From Thermotoga caldifontis AZM44c09 (GTDB taxonomy: Bacteria > Thermotogota > Thermotogae > Thermotogales > DSM-5069): a stretch of DNA of 64,000 nucleotides. A program made the translations under genes and the position numbers. Below are positions 56,268 to 64,000 of this stretch, piece after piece. How positions within the stretch are numbered: position 1 is the first letter of the stretch; each line of letters begins with the position of its first letter. The DNA is taken from contig NZ_AP014509.1 of assembly GCF_000828655.1 (NCBI RefSeq), positions 806,001 through 870,000 of the forward strand, written 5' to 3'. The notes below the pieces were generated by a model. The model saw only the letters and a program-made list of their open reading frames with translations, ran no database searches and was not told the DNA's origin.

Positions 56268-56894
56268 TCAAGCCCTGGCGATGCAGTAGGCGACGATTTT
56301 CTGTGCGCCCGCCTCAAGTAACAGTCTCGCACATTCGTTCATGGTGGCACCCGTGGTGTACACATCGTCTATCAGGGCTATCACGCCTTCTGGCTTTCCC
56401 TTCAGTCTGAAAGCACCACGAACGCTCTCTTTCCTCTGCTGTCTCGTTAAGCCTCTCTTCGTCGATGAGGCTGTCGATTCGATCAGGGAAGCGCACTCTA
56501 AGTGGATAGATCTGCCGACAATCTTCGCAATCGTTCCCATGGTGTCGTACCCTCTCTCTTCGAGAGCCCTGAAACTGGAGGGAACCCAGGTCAGACGGTC
56601 GCAGGGGATTTTGTACCTCTCCATCGTAGCTATCAACATCTTCGCGAGGATTCTGCGCAGTCTCCAGTGGCCTTCGTTCTTGTAGGCTAAGATGGCCTTC
56701 CTCAGTTTCGAATCGTACCTACCGTAGAAATGAACCTCGCACCATTTCGTTTTTTCAACCAGTGGTATCGGCCCCTGCAAAAGTTCGTGTTCGCACTCGT
56801 CACAGATGACGGAGAACGGTGCTATCGCTCTGCCACACAGAACACAACTGTTTGGAAAGATCGTTCCGAGTAACAGCTCGAGACTCTTCCTCAT
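56268..56894 (-). CDS. comF: ComF family phosphoribosyltransferase-like protein
   Basis: A 208-residue ComFC-type protein: an N-terminal zinc finger (CVLCGRAIAPFSVICDEC) and a PRTase fold ending in the PRPP loop VIALIDDVYTTGATMNECARLL. Family members support DNA uptake. ATG 56894 overlaps the preceding stop (ATGA); the longer open frame upstream lies over that gene. Followed by the chemoreceptor after 12 bases. Confidence 0.9.
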   Translation of the reverse strand: MRKSLELLLGTIFPNSCVLCGRAIAPFSVICDECEHELLQGPIPLVEKTKWCEVHFYGRYDSKLRKAILAYKNEGHWRLRRILAKMLIATMERYKIPCDRLTWVPSSFRALEERGYDTMGTIAKIVGRSIHLECASLIESTASSTKRGLTRQQRKESVRGAFRLKGKPEGVIALIDDVYTTGATMNECARLLLEAGAQKIVAYCIARA

Positions 56895-57505
56895 ATCCAA
56901 TTCCTTTTGAGTTGTTCGGGATCGACCGCGAACAGATCGCACAGGACTCTGATCACGCTCTCGTCGTACTTCTGACAGGTCAGAAAGGCTTTGACACACA
57001 GTAACCTACGTTTCTGAAGTTCGACGTCACCGCATCTGTCTATGGATTCTATCACTGCGTCGTAATCTTCCGGATCGCACAGCGTCACAACGTTCCTGTA
57101 GTTCTTCGCGGCCGCCCTCAACAGTGCAACACCACCGACGTCTATACTCTTCAGTATTCTTTCTTCATCGAGGCTGTCGTCGAGCTGGAAGGGCCTCAGA
57201 TTGACCGCAACGAGGTCGAAAGGCTCGATGTTCATTTCTTTCAAAAGTCGAAGATAGTCTTCTTCGAACAAATTCATCAGGACCGCGGCGAATATCTTCG
57301 GATGGATCGTTTTCACGTTTCCCTGAAGCATTTCTGAAAAGCCTGTTATCTCACTGATTTCTTTGGCGTTCACTCCGCACGAGCGGAGGTACGCAGCCGT
57401 GCCGGAAGTCGCGAAGATCTCAACTTTCCGCTCACTCAAAGCCTTCGCGAATTCGGCGACCCTTCTCTTGTCCCAGACACTGATCAACGCCCTCTTGATG
57501 TTCAC
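56891..57505 (-). CDS. Stand-alone IMP-cyclohydrolase-like (PurH N-terminal) domain
   Basis: A 204-residue protein matching only the MGS-like cyclohydrolase half of bifunctional PurH. It keeps SVWDK (9-13), TSGTA (33-37), TGFSEM, VKTIHP (64-69) and IDVGGVALLRAAAKN (121-135), but the phosphate-binding GRVKTLHP reads GNVKTIHP, GGIL reads AAVL and NLYPF reads NLRPF. No AICAR transformylase follows. It may be a true cyclohydrolase split off from its partner or a repurposed domain. GTG start. Confidence 0.8.
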   Translation of the reverse strand: MNIKRALISVWDKRRVAEFAKALSERKVEIFATSGTAAYLRSCGVNAKEISEITGFSEMLQGNVKTIHPKIFAAVLMNLFEEDYLRLLKEMNIEPFDLVAVNLRPFQLDDSLDEERILKSIDVGGVALLRAAAKNYRNVVTLCDPEDYDAVIESIDRCGDVELQKRRLLCVKAFLTCQKYDESVIRVLCDLFAVDPEQLKRNWI

Positions 57506-57547
57506 TGGTGCATCGCCTCCATCAACGTCTAAGGTAAATTCTACAAT

Positions 57548-57572
57548 AAAAAAAGCGGGGACAGGCCCCGCT
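57548..57572 (-). terminator. Intrinsic terminator of uraA
   Basis: On the - strand a 7-bp stem (AGCGGGG with CCCCGCT, 5-base loop) is followed by a run of T. It begins 21 bases after the uraA stop. It is the clearest intrinsic terminator in the window and isolates uraA from the genes downstream. Confidence 0.85.
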
Positions 57573-57592
57573 GTTTGGAATTTGGAAGAGGT

Positions 57593-58804
57593 TCAGTCTT
57601 TCTTTTCCGGGATCAGGAGGTTGGCGATGATCCCAACCATCGCCGCGAGACTGAGACCCTTGAATTCGACGTGTCCAACCTTCAGTGTGGCTCCACCGAT
57701 ACCGACGGTGAGAATCAGGGAGGCTACGAGGAGATTCTTTGGCTTCGAGAAGTCCACCTGTGCGTTGATCAAGGTCCTTATACCCACCGAGGCGATCATT
57801 CCGAACAGGATCAAACTGATGCCGCCTATGACAGGGGTTGGAATCGTGCGGAGAACTGCTCCAAATTTGGATAGAAAAGCTACCAGCATCGCCAAGAAGG
57901 CCGCACCCCTCAACACTCTCGGATCATAAACCCCCGTGAGCGCGAGTACACCGGTGTTTTCACTGTAAGTCGTGTTTGCAGGACCACCGAGCAAGCCTGC
58001 CAGCGAGGTGGCGAGTCCGTCACCGATCAAAGTCCTGTGAAGCCCAGGTTTTTCGAAAAAGTTCCTGCCAACAACGGCTCCATTCGTTGTGATATCACCG
58101 ATGTGTTCCATCACTGTTGCGATCGATACGGGAGCTATCGTTGCTATGGCCGACCAGCTGAACTTTGGAAGCATGAACTTTGGCACACTCAACCAGCTGC
58201 TCTGCTGGATGGGTGAAAGATCGACCAGGCCCAGTGGCAGGGATACAGCGTAACCAGCGAGCACACCGAACAGCACAGGTATCATGCTCCAGAAGCCTTT
58301 CAGCAGGACGGAGGTGAGTATGACCGTGACGACGACCACCATCGCCACAAACCAGTTCTGGCTCGCCATCTGGATCGCCACGGGACTGAGGGTTAAGCCT
58401 ATGACGACGATCATGGGACCGGTCACGACGGGTGGAAACAGCCTGTTAACTTTCTCGATGCCCACCAGCCACACCAGCAATGCGAAGAGCAAGTAGACTA
58501 AACCGGCAGCGAATATTCCACCGGTGGCGTAAGCCAGATCATTCATTTGTTCCTTCACCATGATCACAGGTGCGATGAAGGCGAAGCTTGAACCGAGGAA
58601 CACTGGAACGATACCACCTGTAATGGTATGAAACAGCAGCGTTCCAGCACCCGCCGTGAAGAGTGCGACGAGCGGATCAAGACCGGTCAACAATGGGACG
58701 AGTACCGTTGCGCCGAACATGGCTACGAAATGCTGGAGGGAGAGTAAGAAAAACTTGACGCCACGCACTTGCTGGTGGGCCACAGTGAGGGAAGTGTCAA
58801 CCAT
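57593..58804 (-). CDS. uraA: Uracil/xanthine permease family (uracil permease)
   Basis: A 403-residue NCS2 permease with about 14 helices. Family signatures are QHFVAMFGATVLVPLLTGLDP, the GGPANTTYSENTGVLALTGVYDP segment and the GVIGGISLILFGMIASVGIR-like stretch (PVIGGISLILFGMIASVGIR). It imports uracil with protons. ATG 58804 follows AAGGAGGT; the longer open frame is leader. A PyrR-type hairpin in the leader supports pyrimidine control and hence uracil as substrate. Confidence 0.92.
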   Translation of the reverse strand: MVDTSLTVAHQQVRGVKFFLLSLQHFVAMFGATVLVPLLTGLDPLVALFTAGAGTLLFHTITGGIVPVFLGSSFAFIAPVIMVKEQMNDLAYATGGIFAAGLVYLLFALLVWLVGIEKVNRLFPPVVTGPMIVVIGLTLSPVAIQMASQNWFVAMVVVVTVILTSVLLKGFWSMIPVLFGVLAGYAVSLPLGLVDLSPIQQSSWLSVPKFMLPKFSWSAIATIAPVSIATVMEHIGDITTNGAVVGRNFFEKPGLHRTLIGDGLATSLAGLLGGPANTTYSENTGVLALTGVYDPRVLRGAAFLAMLVAFLSKFGAVLRTIPTPVIGGISLILFGMIASVGIRTLINAQVDFSKPKNLLVASLILTVGIGGATLKVGHVEFKGLSLAAMVGIIANLLIPEKKD

Positions 58805-58818
58805 GATCTGACCTCCTT

Positions 58819-58838
58819 TTTGCCCTCGCTGGGGCAAA
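58819..58838 (-). promoter_or_regulatory. PyrR-binding-site-like hairpin in the uraA leader
   Basis: On the - strand TTTGCCC and GGGCAAA pair around the loop, and 58832-58824 reads CCAGCGAGG, which fits the CCNGNGAGG core of known PyrR mRNA sites. The stem base touches the Shine-Dalgarno AAGGAGGT (58818-58811) with no gap. No terminator fits between promoter and start, so control would be at translation. Confidence 0.55.
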
Positions 58839-58857
58839 TTAAAGGACCTTCGTGGAG

Positions 58858-58887
58858 AGTTTATCACCTTTACACAGCTCATGTCAA
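58858..58887 (-). promoter_or_regulatory. Promoter of uraA
   Basis: On the - strand a perfect TTGACA (58887-58882), an 18-base spacer and TAAACT (58863-58858). The start would be near 58851, giving a leader of about 47 bases that consists mainly of the PyrR-like hairpin and the ribosome-binding site. Confidence 0.6.
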
Positions 58888-58934
58888 GTGATCTTACTCG
58901 CACGATCCTGAGGGAAGCTGTTGAAGCACCATCA

Positions 58935-58956
58935 GATTTCTAATGGATTTCTAATG
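58935..58956. repeat. Perfect 11-base tandem repeat in the divergent intergenic region
   Basis: GATTTCTAATG occurs twice with no gap (58935-58945 and 58946-58956), about one helical turn apart. It lies 48 bases upstream of the secreted-repeat gene and behind the uraA promoter. It may be an operator or part of a promoter; I see no convincing -35/-10 pair for the + strand gene. Confidence 0.55.
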
Positions 58957-59003
58957 TGTTCACTGTAGGATGTTCGACGAAAAACTTCAAGGGGGGAACA
59001 GGG

Positions 59004-60056
59004 ATGATGAAAAAGGTTTATTCAGTGGTGGTTTTGAGCTTCGCGGTATTGTTCTACGCACAGATCACGATCATCGACGACGGCTGGGTCAGATTGAGTG
59101 TACTCGACAACAAGTTCGCTCAGTATCCATACCCAACAGACTTCGTCATCGAAATCCTGGCGCTCGATCGCAGTATGCCCGTGGAGGTTTCCTATCTGAT
59201 GATGGATGGTAGTGGAACACCCGGGCAGCCTTCCACCAACTTCGTCATGAAAGGTTCGAACTTCAATCCTCCCTGGGATGGCAGCTGCTTCTTCAAAACC
59301 GAAGTTGGTGGCTGGGCTCAAGCTGAATTTGCCGCGAATCCAAAGTATTTACCTTTACCGCACTATCGGACCTGCCTGCTCTTACTCGCCAGATATGAGA
59401 ACATCTACGCTGTGTTTCTGAGGGAAAACGACGGACAGGTTGGATACACGCTTCTGAAAGGTGGTTCGTTCAGCAGCTTTGAGATTCCTAAGGTTGCGAG
59501 GATCGAGCTTCAGGTCAACGAGTTCGTGGTCACTTCGCTGGGCCAGCCGGTTGAGGTGGGTATGTGGGTTGAAGGCAGATACACCCACGACGAAGTCGGT
59601 GGCTGGGCCGCTCCAAGTTACGCTGCGAAGACGAAGAGGTACAGAGTCCCGCACTACGAAATGTTCATGATGATGCTGGGTCGCTACGACAAACTCGCAC
59701 TGATCATCGGAAAAGAGAACGATGGACGGCTCGGTGTGATCGTGTTCCCAAAATCTACGAGCTGGTCAAACCCGATCGAGGTGCCTGGATTCTGCAGGAC
59801 CGTGGCCCGGGGAACTCGACTCACCGTTGCGGCCCTGTCAGACAGCCCCGTGGAAATCACCCACTTCGCGTTCGACAACACGTGCTGGCAGTGGGAAGTT
59901 GGGGGATGGGCATTGCCCGAATACGCACCGAAGCAGCAAACTTTCACGCTGAAACACTACACACCGGGTTTGATCGTGGTCAACAGGTACCAGACCATGG
60001 ACCTGTTTGGCTACAACGAGAACGACGGTCAAACGGGAGTCATACAGATCAAATGA
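59004..60056 (+). CDS. Secreted protein with three EVGGW...ENDG repeats, function unknown
   Basis: A 350-residue protein with a signal peptide (KKVYSVVVLSFAVLFYAQ) and three ~100-residue repeats. Each carries PVEV/PVEI, then EVGGWA (100, 197, 298), xYA or EFA, a hydrophobic HY (120, 217, 318), RY (130, 227, 328) and ENDGxxG (141, 238, 339). A stretch of beta-type sequence lies between. The ATG at 59004 or 59007 follows AAGGGGGGAA; an open extension upstream is unlikely. It stands alone between convergent and divergent neighbours. I know no family for it; a surface binding role is a guess. Confidence 0.85.
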   Translation: MMKKVYSVVVLSFAVLFYAQITIIDDGWVRLSVLDNKFAQYPYPTDFVIEILALDRSMPVEVSYLMMDGSGTPGQPSTNFVMKGSNFNPPWDGSCFFKTEVGGWAQAEFAANPKYLPLPHYRTCLLLLARYENIYAVFLRENDGQVGYTLLKGGSFSSFEIPKVARIELQVNEFVVTSLGQPVEVGMWVEGRYTHDEVGGWAAPSYAAKTKRYRVPHYEMFMMMLGRYDKLALIIGKENDGRLGVIVFPKSTSWSNPIEVPGFCRTVARGTRLTVAALSDSPVEITHFAFDNTCWQWEVGGWALPEYAPKQQTFTLKHYTPGLIVVNRYQTMDLFGYNENDGQTGVIQIK

Positions 60057-60093
60057 TCGTTCCTTCAGAGTACCACAGTCTCGGAAAATTTGC

Positions 60094-61137
60094 TCACTGA
60101 GGAACTGATCGAGTGTGTTCGATGAGCTTGATCAGTTCCTCTACGATCTTTTCTCGCGGAACGGTCTTTACGATCGTTCCGGATTTGAATATGACTGCTC
60201 CATTTTTAGTACCAGCAACACCTACATCGGCGTGTCTTCCCTCACCGATTCCGTTGACCACACAGCCCATCACTGCGACTGTGAGATCTGTTTTTTCCAC
60301 GATGGGTTCGATCGATCTGGCGATCTGTTCCACATCTATTTCACACCTGGCACACGTGGGACACGCGATCACCTGGCCGAACTTTCTCAGACCGATCGAG
60401 GCGAGGATCTTCCGTGCCACGATCACTTCTTTGATCGGATCCCCCGCGATGGAAACTCTTATCGTGTTACCTATTCCTTTGAGCAACAGGTGCCCTATAG
60501 CGATGGCAGACTTTATGATCGCCGTTTCACCGACCCCAGCCTCGGTCAGTCCGATGTGCAAGGGATAATCCACTTTCGAGGCAACGTACTCGTTGGCTTT
60601 GATGGTTTCAAGAACGTCCGTACTCTTGACCGAGACAACGATGTCGTAGAAGCCGAACTTCTCGAGCAGCCGCACTTCGTAGAGTGCCGACTCGGCCAGT
60701 GCCGTGATCCGATCGTACTTCTGTTCGAAATCTTTCCTCAACGAGCCACTGTTCGCCCCGACCCTGATCGGCACCGAATACTCTCTCGCCACCTCGACGA
60801 GTTCCTTCACTTTCCAGTCCTGACCTATGTTGCCAGGATTTATTCGAACCTTGTCTGCCCCATTCTTGATCGCTTCTATAGCGAGACGATGATCGTAATG
60901 AACGTCCGCCACGATCGGAACGTTCAGATCGAGAACTTCCTTGATCTTCCTTATGGCTCTTGCACTTTCAAAGTCTGCCACGGCGACCCTCACTATCTCA
61001 CAACCCGCGGCGGCCAGTTCCCTGATCTGTCGGACGGTCGCATCCACATCGACGGTTTTCGTGTTCGTCATGGACTGGATCGAAACTGGATAGCCTTGCC
61101 CAATGAAGACGTTACCCACACGCACGATCCTGCTCAT
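60094..61137 (-). CDS. ispG: 4-hydroxy-3-methylbut-2-enyl-diphosphate synthase IspG
   Basis: IspG (347 residues) converts MEcPP to HMBPP in the MEP isoprenoid pathway using a [4Fe-4S] cluster. Cluster cysteines are seen in [11 protein letters not shown] and [11 protein letters not shown]. The TIM-barrel part has [15 protein letters not shown] and [13 protein letters not shown] 61137 overlaps the rseP stop (ATGA). Together with dxr two genes upstream this is a small MEP cluster. Confidence 0.96.
   Translation of the reverse strand: MSRIVRVGNVFIGQGYPVSIQSMTNTKTVDVDATVRQIRELAAAGCEIVRVAVADFESARAIRKIKEVLDLNVPIVADVHYDHRLAIEAIKNGADKVRINPGNIGQDWKVKELVEVAREYSVPIRVGANSGSLRKDFEQKYDRITALAESALYEVRLLEKFGFYDIVVSVKSTDVLETIKANEYVASKVDYPLHIGLTEAGVGETAIIKSAIAIGHLLLKGIGNTIRVSIAGDPIKEVIVARKILASIGLRKFGQVIACPTCARCEIDVEQIARSIEPIVEKTDLTVAVMGCVVNGIGEGRHADVGVAGTKNGAVIFKSGTIVKTVPREKIVEELIKLIEHTRSVPQ
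60099..60141. repeat. 12-bp perfect inverted repeat at the 3' end of ispG
   Basis: GAGGAACTGATC (60099-60110) and GATCAGTTCCTC (60130-60141) are perfect complements around a 19-base loop; four more pairs with wobble extend the stem. It lies within the last codons of ispG, 42 bases from the convergent secreted-repeat gene. On the - strand AAATTTT follows at a distance. A terminator or mRNA-end protector serving both genes is inferred. Confidence 0.6.
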
Positions 61138-62624
61138 CGCCCGATCAACCTTCCTATGTCACTGAAGGTAACGAAGATCATCAGTGCTACGAGCAACAGA
61201 AAGCCTATGAAGTGTATCAGATTTTCCACTTCTGGCCTGACCTTCCTCCTGCTCACCAGTTCGATGAGGGAAAACACGATCCTTCCACCGTCCAGCGCCG
61301 GGAGTGGCAACAGGTTGAATATGCCAAGGCTCATCGTGATCAGTGCAACGAGTGTCAGCACCGGTTCTAAACCCACCTTCGCTGTCTCGCCGATGAACGC
61401 CACCAGTCCCACCGGTCCCACGATTCCACCCGTTTCTGTGCCACGTAGCATTCCGAGAAGCGATCTGTACATCGTGATCAAAACGTTGTTGCACCTGTCC
61501 ACGGCAACGGCTATCGTCTCGAGCGGATCTTTTGGTCTGAGGTTGGCCGTTTTCGATTCGAACACGCCCGGCGTTTCCAGAAGGTTTTTGACCAGCGCTG
61601 TGGGGACCTTCAACTGGACCTGTTGACCATCCCTGAGCAGACCGACGGTCACTTCGCTCCCAAAGCCCCGGCTGGCCCAGACGATCAGATCACCCTGAGT
61701 TTCTATGTAAGCACCGCCATCCTGCGCCAGTGCGAGCTGATAGATCCTCGAGAGATCGACGTTGTTGTTCACCGTGACGTTTTCGACCCGAAAGAGCACG
61801 TCCCCTTTCCTGAAAGGTTCGAAGTCTTTTCTGAGAACGTTCGACACCGTGGCAAAGTAAAAACCGAGTGCGTACTTGGCCGGTTCGTACTGGTACTGCT
61901 TGAGCAGACCCTTCACGGTACCGTTCGTTGTTTCAACCGATACGTAACTTTCCAAAAGACTGTTGAGCTGCGCAGGGCTCAAAGATCTCCCCGATACGTT
62001 TTCTATTCTCGCTCCGATCTGAAATTCTCCGTCCACATCTCTCAGCAGAATGAAGTGCGATTCTTCAAACATCTTCGGTACTGCCCTTATGTTCAACTTT
62101 TCATCGTTTCTGAGGACAGTTAACTCCACCGGAAGCCCTCTTCTTATGATCTGACTCACGGTGTAGTTGTCATAAACCCTTCTGCCGTTGATTTTCAGTA
62201 TCACATCCCCATCCCTGAGCCCCGCTTCGTAAGCGGGTTTTCCGGGCTCGACGTAAGCTACCGTCACTGCCGGTACACCCCACAGAGTAACGATGAATAA
62301 GAACAGTACATAACCTGCGAGTATCGAAAAAACAGGTCCTGCGAGGAAGATCAGAAGCCTCTGCCATGCGGGCTTCGAGTAGAGACTGCCAGCTTCTCCT
62401 GTCGCCTCGGTGGGATCCTCGCCGGCGAGCCGGACGTACCCACCGAGAGGGAACACGTTTATTCTGAAAGTCGTTCTCTTGAACTTCTTCTGGTAGATCT
62501 TTGGACCGTACCCGATCGCGAATTCCAGCACGTCCACTTTGAAGAACCTTGCAAACGCGAAGTGTCCCAGTTCGTGCACGACGACCACGGCCATGAATAT
62601 GATCAAAAAGTACACGACAGCCAT
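61134..62624 (-). CDS. rseP: Site-2 protease family protein RseP
   Basis: A 496-residue intramembrane zinc metalloprotease. The first helix has HELGH (17-21), the PDZ region is around 110-190 ([26 protein letters not shown]), and the C-terminal helix has the LDG zinc-ligand motif ([20 protein letters not shown]). It could cleave anti-sigma or signal-peptide remnants. It overlaps dxr by 22 bases. This dxr-rseP-ispG order also occurs in T. maritima. Confidence 0.94.
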   Translation of the reverse strand: MAVVYFLIIFMAVVVVHELGHFAFARFFKVDVLEFAIGYGPKIYQKKFKRTTFRINVFPLGGYVRLAGEDPTEATGEAGSLYSKPAWQRLLIFLAGPVFSILAGYVLFLFIVTLWGVPAVTVAYVEPGKPAYEAGLRDGDVILKINGRRVYDNYTVSQIIRRGLPVELTVLRNDEKLNIRAVPKMFEESHFILLRDVDGEFQIGARIENVSGRSLSPAQLNSLLESYVSVETTNGTVKGLLKQYQYEPAKYALGFYFATVSNVLRKDFEPFRKGDVLFRVENVTVNNNVDLSRIYQLALAQDGGAYIETQGDLIVWASRGFGSEVTVGLLRDGQQVQLKVPTALVKNLLETPGVFESKTANLRPKDPLETIAVAVDRCNNVLITMYRSLLGMLRGTETGGIVGPVGLVAFIGETAKVGLEPVLTLVALITMSLGIFNLLPLPALDGGRIVFSLIELVSRRKVRPEVENLIHFIGFLLLVALMIFVTFSDIGRLIGR

Positions 62625-63694
62625 TCGATCACCTCTTCTGCAATCCTTCTACTCGCTTCATCCACGTCCTTCAGATCTGATAGATCCCTCACGTTGCCTT
62701 CTACCTTCTCGATCACCCTTTCGATGATCTTCGCGATGTCCGTGAATTTGATCCGACCTTCGAGAAACGCGTCCACGCACACCTCGTCGGCCGCGTTGTA
62801 AGCGGTCCTTTTAGCGTAGTCTTTCTCGATTTCGTAAGCGAGATAAAAAGCAGGATATCGGTTTCTATCGACCTGCTCGAACTTCAACTGCGTTTGCCGC
62901 AGATCTGGCCAACTTTCCTGCTGGTAAAGTCTTTCTGGGTATGTTAATCCGTAGGCGATCGGAACTCTCATGTCTGGAAAACCGAGGTGCATTTTGATCG
63001 TTCCGTCCCTCAGGAACACCGCCGCATGGACCAGACCCTCTCTGTGGATCAGCACCTCTATCTGACTCGCCCCGAGCTGGAAGAGTTCACAGGCTTCGAG
63101 CACTTCAAAACCTTTGTTGACCATCGTCGCGGAATCGACCGTTATCCTCTTACCCATCTTCCACACCGGATGTTTCAGCACGTCTGACGGTTTTGCACGA
63201 TCGAGTTCCTCCAGTTTCCAGTCTCTCAGAGCGCCGCCGGATGATGTCAAAAGAACCTTCTCGATGGAAGGTTCGTAGAGCTGCATCACGGCGCTGTGTT
63301 CGCTGTCGAGTGGTATGAGCTCGCAGGAAGTTTTTTCTTTCGTCTGCCTGACGAGCCAGCCACCACACACGAGTGCTTCTTTGCTCGCCAGCAAAACTCT
63401 CCTTGAGGTTTCCAGGGCTTTCAGAGTGATGGGGAGACTCACGAAGCCCGGGATGCAAACCAATGTCACATCAGGTTTTTCTCGTTCAAGAAAGCTCTCG
63501 AGTTCCTCGTAACCTTCGGCCGTGCATATCAGCTTTGGAACGTTGTATTTCTTCGCGAGTTTTTGGGCCGATTCCACGTTCGTGTGGTACGTTCCTGCAA
63601 TTATCCGAAAATTTTTGATCTTGTCGATCACCTCGAGCGCCTGGGTGCCTATCGATCCCGTCATGCCCACGATCACGATGGTTCTTTCAGCCAT
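62603..63694 (-). CDS. dxr: 1-deoxy-D-xylulose-5-phosphate reductoisomerase
   Basis: DXR (363 residues) makes MEP from DXP with NADPH. The nucleotide loop GMTGSIGTQALEVI (~9-22), the SKEALVCGG segment, the metal ligands in PLDSEHSAV and the SGGALRDW loop are visible. ATG 63694 overlaps the upstream gene by 22 bases and the 3' end overlaps rseP by 22 bases, indicating strong coupling in this isoprenoid unit. Confidence 0.96.
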   Translation of the reverse strand: MAERTIVIVGMTGSIGTQALEVIDKIKNFRIIAGTYHTNVESAQKLAKKYNVPKLICTAEGYEELESFLEREKPDVTLVCIPGFVSLPITLKALETSRRVLLASKEALVCGGWLVRQTKEKTSCELIPLDSEHSAVMQLYEPSIEKVLLTSSGGALRDWKLEELDRAKPSDVLKHPVWKMGKRITVDSATMVNKGFEVLEACELFQLGASQIEVLIHREGLVHAAVFLRDGTIKMHLGFPDMRVPIAYGLTYPERLYQQESWPDLRQTQLKFEQVDRNRYPAFYLAYEIEKDYAKRTAYNAADEVCVDAFLEGRIKFTDIAKIIERVIEKVEGNVRDLSDLKDVDEASRRIAEEVIEWLSCTF

Positions 63695-64000
63695 CTGAAG
63701 TAGGCCACCTTTCCACGTTCAACGGCTATTCTAACCTTCGATGAGACTGCGACGTTGCTGATCCCGTAAGGATGATCGCACGGCATGTTCTTTCGAGTGA
63801 TCTCGTATTTGAAGCCTCTCAGCGTTACACCCTCCGCGTCTCCTGCGATCGGGACTATGGACCATTTCTCGTTCACGTTTGCCTCCAGTTCGGCTTCGCT
63901 CGAAACCACACCGACGATCAACTGCTCGCTCTTAGCTGTGATCTGGACGTCGAAAGAGCCCATCAGATACATCAGTGCGAGCAGCATGTCCAGTCTGTCT
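63673..64000 (-). CDS. thiN: Thiamine pyrophosphokinase, C-terminal part (5' end beyond window)
   Basis: The last ~109 codons of a protein that reads like the C-terminal half of thiamine pyrophosphokinase: DRLDMLLALMYLM (end of the catalytic domain), then the thiamine-binding beta domain with WSIVPIAGDAEGVTLRGFKYEI and GISNVAVSSKVRIAVERGKV. The frame is open to the window end, so the start is not seen. The enzyme would make ThDP, the cofactor of DXP synthase, which fits next to dxr. Confidence 0.72.
   Translation of the reverse strand, partial: DRLDMLLALMYLMGSFDVQITAKSEQLIVGVVSSEAELEANVNEKWSIVPIAGDAEGVTLRGFKYEITRKNMPCDHPYGISNVAVSSKVRIAVERGKVAYFRWLKEPS

Noticed and set aside
57506-57592. Missing transformylase half of purH by frameshift next to the cyclohydrolase-like gene
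   Set aside because: The 3' side is comF in a 4-base overlap and the 5' side is the uraA terminator; no transformylase motif appears in any frame.
60115-61626. A 503-codon open frame on the + strand across ispG and rseP
   Set aside because: It lies wholly antisense to two coupled, well-recognised genes; the low-complexity His/Asp/Phe-rich translation is typical of a shadow.
1-64000. tRNA, rRNA, CRISPR, insertion sequence or prophage signals
   Set aside because: No cloverleaf, rRNA block, regularly spaced repeat, transposase or integrase was seen on either strand. Every stretch over 150 bases without a gene (17120-17289 and 58805-59003) is accounted for by promoters, hairpins and repeats.

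Overview
The window is a bacterial chromosome segment of about 50% GC. Gene content and order point to the Thermotogota. The evidence is the S10-spc-alpha ribosomal block followed by rho and a ROK glucokinase, a shortened Mfd, zinc-ribbon L24, and CheC, CheD, CheY and CheA proteins that look like those of Thermotoga. The GC level would suit a Pseudothermotoga of the P. hypogea kind, but that placement is inference. No tRNA, rRNA, CRISPR array or insertion sequence is visible.

Layout. (1) 1-17119, + strand: end of fusA, tuf, then the complete ribosomal superoperon (rpsJ to rplQ) with secY, adk, map, infA, rpmJ and rpoA embedded. (2) 17153-23751, + strand: rho with its own promoter and structured leader, a ROK sugar kinase, an MJ0936/YfcE-type phosphodiesterase, a PP-loop ATPase of unknown substrate and mfd. 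(3) 42579-23740, - strand, nearly gapless: KDPG aldolase, a tripartite tricarboxylate-type transporter (tctC, tctB, tctA), cinA, then a chemotaxis and flagellar-export supercluster (cheA, cheW, cheY, fliO, fliP, fliQ, fliR, flhB, flhA, flhF, flhG, PilZ, cheC, cheD, fliA) that ends in three unrecognised genes. (4) 42730-47439, + strand: murD, ftsW, murG, murC, fired from a promoter divergent to the eda promoter. (5) 58804-47428, - strand: a uracil permease with its own promoter, leader and terminator; then a stand-alone IMP-cyclohydrolase-like domain, comF, a chemoreceptor, a membrane-anchored unknown protein and an oligopeptide ABC transporter in the order D-F-A-B-C. (6) 59004-60056, + strand: a secreted protein made of three copies of an unfamiliar EVGGW...ENDG repeat. 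(7) 64000-60094, - strand: end of thiamine pyrophosphokinase, then dxr, rseP, ispG.

How the parts fit. Translation, secretion and transcription-termination genes sit together. The cheA cluster makes the core chemotaxis kinase, its adaptors and adaptation proteins, the flagellar export gate and the flagellar sigma factor from one long transcription unit. The receptor next to the opp genes may link peptide uptake to that pathway. Genes are packed with many 4-base ATGA/GTGA overlaps, so translational coupling is probably the rule.

Most worth a second look: the triple-repeat secreted protein; a PyrR-box-like hairpin flush against the uraA Shine-Dalgarno site; three genes (fliO, fliR, murD) whose natural N-termini lack any ATG/GTG/TTG start; hairpins placed just after both solute-binding-protein genes; an OppC with a ~190-residue insertion; a lone PurH N-domain; and the cysteine-bearing PP-loop protein.
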